Positions 21,593 through 24,377 of a DNA stretch of 24,377 nt are shown here, piece after piece. The stretch is from Candidatus Aminicenantes bacterium UBA4085 (GTDB taxonomy: Bacteria; Acidobacteriota; Aminicenantia; Aminicenantales; UBA4085), in contig DFYJ01000071.1 of NCBI GenBank assembly GCA_002383325.1, positions 1 to 24,377 on the forward strand, written 5' to 3'. A program made the translations under genes and the position numbers. The notes beneath the pieces are model-generated. The model saw only the letters and a program-made list of their open reading frames with translations, was not told the origin of the DNA and searched no databases. Each line of letters starts with the position of its first letter. Positions within the stretch are counted from its first letter, which is position 1.

Positions 21593-23590
21593 ATGGCCAT
21601 GCTTTGCCCCGCATCGATCTTGCGGATCCTTCTCGGGACCGCCCTGCTGGCCGCCGTCTCGGGGGCCGGTGTCTCGGCCGACGGACGATCCGCGCCCCGC
21701 AACCTCCTGACCGGATCCTTCTCCGAGGCCGCCCTGCGCTCGGCTCTCCTTCCCCCGGGGGCCTGGCATCCTTGTCCCAAGTCTTCCGAGCGCGAGGCGT
21801 GGCTCAGTCTTCCGCAAGCCGTCCGCACGGGCTATGTCGAAACCGCGGAGAAGCTTCGCGGCGGCGAATGGTCCACGCCGAAAGCCTCGGTCTTTCTCGA
21901 CTACGTCCGCGACGGTAACCGCACCCGCTTCGAGGAGATCAGCTTCGCCCGCCGCTCCCGGCTGGCGGCGTTCGTCCTGGCCGAGTGCTGCCAGGGCCGA
22001 GGCCGCTTTCTGGACGACATCGCCGACGGCGTCTGGACGATCTGCGAGGAGAGCTTCTGGGGCGTGCCGGCCCATGTGGGCGCCCAGAAGCGCGGCTCCG
22101 GTCTGCCCGATGTCGGCGAGCCGGTGGTCGACCTCTTCGCCGCCGAGACGGCCATGCTGCTGGCCTGGACGGACTATCTCCTGGCCGAGAAGCTGGATGC
22201 GGTCTCGCCCCTGATCCGGGAGCGCATCAGGATCGAAGCCGGGCGACGCGTTCTCGATCCCTGCCTGGAGCGCGAGGACTTCTGGTGGATGGGCTTCGGC
22301 GGCCGCATCGTCAACAACTGGAACCCCTGGATCTGCTCCAACTGGCTGGCCGCCGTTCTGCTCCTCGAGGATGACCAGGATCGCCGCGGCCGGGCCGTCT
22401 ACAAGGCCATGCGCTGTCTGGACAATTTCCTCAACCCCTACCCCGACGACGGCGGCTGCGACGAAGGGCCCGGCTACTGGGACCGGGCCGGGGCTTCGCT
22501 CTTCGACTGCCTGGAGCTGCTGGCCGGGGCCACGGGCGGCGCCGTCAACATCTTCGACCGGCCGCTCGTACGCGAGATCGGGCTCTATATCGCCCGGGCT
22601 TACATCTCCGGCCGCTGGTACATCAATTTCGCCGACGCTTCGGCCGTTTTAAGCCCCAGCGCCTCGCTGATCTTCCGTTTCGGCACGGCCGTCGGCGATG
22701 GGACCCTGCGCGGCTTCGGCGCCTTTCTGGCGCGAAAGCAGGATCTGGGCAAGGCGGAGGTGCGCGGCAGCTTCGGCTGGCTGGGCCGTGTTCTGCCGAC
22801 CCTCTTCTCGCTGGACGAGATCGCCGCCGAAACGGCCCGGGAGCCGCTGCTTCGCGACTCCTGGATGCCGGGCCTGCAGGTCATGGCCGCCCGCTCCCAG
22901 GCCGGCTCGCCGAGAGGCCTTTACCTGGCCGCCCAGGGCGGCCACAATGCCGAGAGCCACAACCACAACGACGTCGGCAACTTCATCGTCTATCACGACG
23001 GAGAGCCCGTCCTGATCGACGTCGGCGTTGAGAGCTACACAGCCAAGACGTTCAGCGGCATGCGCTACGATATCTGGACGATGCAATCGGCCTATCACAA
23101 CCTGCCGACCGTCAACGGCGTCCTGCAAAAGGACGGGCAGGCCTTCGCCGCCCGCGACGTCCGCTACCGGTCCGATGAGCGGGCCGCCGAGCTTTCGCTG
23201 GACATCGCCGCCGCCTTTCCCCAAGAGGCCGGGCTCAAGACGTGGCGGAGGGTGCTGCGGCTGGAGCGGGGCAAGCGGATCGTCGTTGCGGACGCCTACG
23301 AGATGACGGAGACGGCCCGGGCCCTGCAGTGGACGTTCATGACGTGCCGGACGCCCGAGATCGCGGCGCCCGGCATCATCCGCCTTTCCTCCGGGCCCGG
23401 ATCGGCCGCCGGCCGGGCCGTCGATCTCGTCTTCGACCCGAAGGCCTTCGAGTCCGCCGTCGAGCCCATCGAGATCAAGGACGGTCGGCTGAGGTCGGCC
23501 TGGGGCGAGCGGATCTATCGCATCCTCCTGACGGCCCGGGACCAGGCCCGCCGCGGCCAGAGGGCCTTCGTCGTCCGGGAAGCCCGCTAG
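21593..23590 (+). CDS. Secreted heparinase II/III-like polysaccharide lyase
   Basis: Exported protein of 665 aa, predicted to break uronic-acid-containing polysaccharides by beta-elimination. AGGAG at 21581-21585 lies 7 nt before ATG 21593, which starts a signal peptide (ILRILLGTALLAAVSGAGVSA); an earlier in-frame TTG at 21527 is not used. The N-terminal half is an alpha/alpha toroid-type domain with WWMGFGGRIVNNWNPWICSNW and GGCDEGPGYWDRAG (D290-W296, Y295 a catalytic candidate). The C-terminal heparinase II/III beta-sheet domain starts LYLAAQGGHNAESHNHNDVGNF, with H456 and H458, then YHDGEPVLIDVGVESYT. Specificity (heparin, alginate or another polymer) cannot be told. It is divergent from the Tat-exported reductase operon and convergent with a truncated gene sharing its stop region. 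Confidence 0.88.
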   Translation: MAMLCPASILRILLGTALLAAVSGAGVSADGRSAPRNLLTGSFSEAALRSALLPPGAWHPCPKSSEREAWLSLPQAVRTGYVETAEKLRGGEWSTPKASVFLDYVRDGNRTRFEEISFARRSRLAAFVLAECCQGRGRFLDDIADGVWTICEESFWGVPAHVGAQKRGSGLPDVGEPVVDLFAAETAMLLAWTDYLLAEKLDAVSPLIRERIRIEAGRRVLDPCLEREDFWWMGFGGRIVNNWNPWICSNWLAAVLLLEDDQDRRGRAVYKAMRCLDNFLNPYPDDGGCDEGPGYWDRAGASLFDCLELLAGATGGAVNIFDRPLVREIGLYIARAYISGRWYINFADASAVLSPSASLIFRFGTAVGDGTLRGFGAFLARKQDLGKAEVRGSFGWLGRVLPTLFSLDEIAAETAREPLLRDSWMPGLQVMAARSQAGSPRGLYLAAQGGHNAESHNHNDVGNFIVYHDGEPVLIDVGVESYTAKTFSGMRYDIWTMQSAYHNLPTVNGVLQKDGQAFAARDVRYRSDERAAELSLDIAAAFPQEAGLKTWRRVLRLERGKRIVVADAYEMTETARALQWTFMTCRTPEIAAPGIIRLSSGPGSAAGRAVDLVFDPKAFESAVEPIEIKDGRLRSAWGERIYRILLTARDQARRGQRAFVVREAR

Positions 23591-23685
23591 AGCGGGATGA
23601 ACACCAGCAGGTAAACGAGGAGCATCGCTATGATAATCCCAGGGGTCCTTTTCAGTAAGCCTACAATTCTCACTGGACAAAACGC
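23587..23685 (-). pseudogene. Truncated 3' end of a membrane-protein gene
   Basis: On the minus strand an open frame of 32 codons ends LLKRTPGIIIAMLLVYLLVF then IPL and TAG. The hydrophobic run looks like the last transmembrane helix of a polytopic protein. Its stop and the lyase stop share the palindrome CTAG, fitting the tight convergent packing seen elsewhere (gaps of 8 and 9 bp). Upstream, the frame is blocked by TAG at 23686-23688, has no credible start, and the DNA turns AT-rich. The rest of the gene therefore appears to have been replaced by the adjacent island. I cannot name the family; the ending would suit a solute symporter. Confidence 0.45.
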
Positions 23686-23755
23686 CTATGACTAGCTTTC
23701 TAATCGATAATTTCCATCTCAGAGTTAACTAAGTGCGTACGCGTTGACTCAGTAG

Positions 23756-23761
23756 TATAAT
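23756..23761 (+). promoter_or_regulatory. Possible -10 box for the small lipoprotein gene
   Basis: A perfect TATAAT hexamer lies about 60 bp before the start codon. No good -35 is found at 16-18 bp. The palindrome GCGTACGC (23735-23742) occupies part of that position and could bind an activator or repressor. Support is modest because the region is AT-rich. Confidence 0.3.
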
Positions 23762-23820
23762 TCATTCAGTTGACCTGACATCCGATGCTGCCTTTTTTGC
23801 TTTCAGCCAAGGGAGGAATG

Positions 23821-24237
23821 ATGAGAAGAGTTGCGTTGGTTATCGCCATTGAGTTTCTCTGTGTGTTTTTCGTTTCTTGTTTAACGAATGTCGATGAATG
23901 GCTTAATTCACAACCTAATGAGCCTCCGCTAGTCGATATGAATGGCAAATGGGACTCTGATTTTTCTGGCGGAGGAGCATGGGGCACCGGAGATTTTGTT
24001 CAACAGGGAAACCAATTCAGGGGAACCCTTGGGGGCTATAGGGTTCGAGGCGTTGTAACAGGAAAGACCGTTCGGATGGTAATATCTAACGAAGATCCGA
24101 ATAATACGGGGAAGTTGGAGCTACAGCCCGGAAACTGGCTTAAAGGAAAGACCGCCCGAAACGCTAATGTCGAGACAAGCCGCGCGACTTCCTTATCAAT
24201 ATATCCGTTGGGACTCAAAAGGATGAAACTCGATTAA
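23821..24237 (+). CDS. Small predicted lipoprotein of unknown function
   Basis: 138 aa. ATG 23821 is favoured over the ATG at 23818 because GGAGG (23812-23816) then lies 4 nt upstream. The N-terminus MRRVALVIAIEFLCVFFVSC is a short type II signal with likely lipidated C20. The mature protein is about 118 aa: a polar linker, then a Gly-rich beta-pattern (NGKWDSDFSGGGAWGTGDFV, QQGNQFRGTLGGY, RVRGVVTGKTVRMVIS) suggesting a small beta-barrel or sandwich with alternating strands. I do not recognise a family. Base composition and codon use are unlike every other gene in the window, so it was probably acquired. A hairpin about 75 bp downstream may end its transcript. Confidence 0.65.
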   Translation: MRRVALVIAIEFLCVFFVSCLTNVDEWLNSQPNEPPLVDMNGKWDSDFSGGGAWGTGDFVQQGNQFRGTLGGYRVRGVVTGKTVRMVISNEDPNNTGKLELQPGNWLKGKTARNANVETSRATSLSIYPLGLKRMKLD

Positions 24238-24312
24238 TCAGGAACACGCCTAACCTCGACATAACTAGGTAATGGAACGGTGATGGATGGGGGAATGTAC
24301 ATTAATCCAATA

Positions 24313-24344
24313 AATAAACCCCAGGCTAAAGTTAGGGGTTTATT
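24313..24344. terminator. Hairpin, possible bidirectional terminator
   Basis: AATAAACCCC (24313-24322) and GGGGTTTATT (24335-24344) form a perfect 10-bp stem with a 12-nt loop. Pairing extends imperfectly outward (CCAA on the left, TTGG on the right). The A-rich left and T-rich right stem halves are typical of terminators, but no long T-run follows. It lies about 75 bp past the lipoprotein stop. Confidence 0.5.
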
Positions 24345-24377
24345 GATTTGGAATCACGGCTGTCCGGTTAAGAAAAT

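Larger units (their letters stand above)
23660..24377. other. AT-richer island, probably acquired DNA
   Basis: From about 23660 the composition changes abruptly: the 60 bases 23881-23940 contain only 25 G/C, whereas the preceding genes are strongly GC-rich with mostly G/C third positions. Codon use in the one gene here (AAT, GTT, TTA, AGA) also differs. No integrase, transposase or tRNA is visible; the island continues past the window end. The left edge coincides with the cut end of the truncated membrane-protein gene. Confidence 0.6.

Noticed and set aside
23630..23695. 21-codon plus-strand ORF after GAGGAG
   Set aside because: The ribosome-like tract and ORF lie opposite the remnant of the membrane-protein gene; the short peptide shows no coding signature of its own.
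1..24377. tRNA, rRNA, CRISPR array, insertion sequence or phage genes
   Set aside because: No cloverleaf-like sequence, regularly spaced repeat or transposase/integrase motif was seen on either strand. This was a visual search only, so a diverged small RNA could be missed.

Overview
This is a high-GC bacterial chromosome segment, densely packed with genes. Most neighbours overlap or lie within about 25 bp of each other. Protein flavour suggests an anaerobic, polysaccharide-using member of the Acidobacteriota/Candidatus Aminicenantes type: Tat-exported sugar-type oxidoreductases, a double-cubane-cluster reductase with its ATP-driven activator, an MBOAT/SGNH acylation module and a heparinase II/III-like lyase. 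This placement is inference; there is no rRNA or other marker gene. Housekeeping-type promoters recur with near-constant geometry (TTGAnn, 17-18 bp, TAnnnT), which supports many of the start and operon calls.

Layout. (1) 1-2342: a degenerate palindrome, then a promoter with a 13-bp operator-like palindrome driving a Tat-exported Gfo/Idh/MocA oxidoreductase translationally coupled to an HD-domain phosphohydrolase; a DUF1905/YdeI-like gene converges on them. (2) 2921-5007: a MacB/LolD-type ABC ATPase and its FtsX-fold permease. (3) 5006-6673: a HAD phosphatase and a SAM methyltransferase, bracketed by two long palindromic elements with perfect 28-bp arms. The two elements differ at three arm positions, and each difference is matched in the partner arm. 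(4) 10484-6673, minus strand: an operon of POT-family transporter, double-cubane-cluster reductase and BadF/HgdC-type activator ATPase. Its promoter carries the same 15-mer, containing the palindrome, as the promoter in region 1. (5) 10513-16802: a 7TM-PAS-GGDEF cyclase, then an operon of inorganic pyrophosphatase, two SGNH hydrolases and an AlgI/DltB-like MBOAT acyltransferase, read here as an extracytoplasmic glycan O-acylation module. (6) 16843-18329: an MltD-like lipoprotein transglycosylase with an apparently leaderless promoter. (7) 21474-18338, minus strand: Tat-exported aldo/keto reductase, secreted DUF1080-like protein and an NRAMP-fold transporter without the canonical metal-site motifs. 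(8) 21486-23590: a divergent heparinase II/III-like polysaccharide lyase. (9) 23587-24377: the cut-off 3' end of a membrane-protein gene, then visibly AT-richer DNA with a small lipoprotein gene and a terminator-like hairpin, which looks like acquired sequence.

Functionally, regions 1, 7 and 8 look like parts of carbohydrate processing outside the cytoplasm. Region 4 is a low-potential reductase system paired with an uptake transporter. The best candidates for something undescribed are the covarying palindromic elements fused to gene ends, the palindrome shared by the two promoters, and the transporter-reductase-activator operon.
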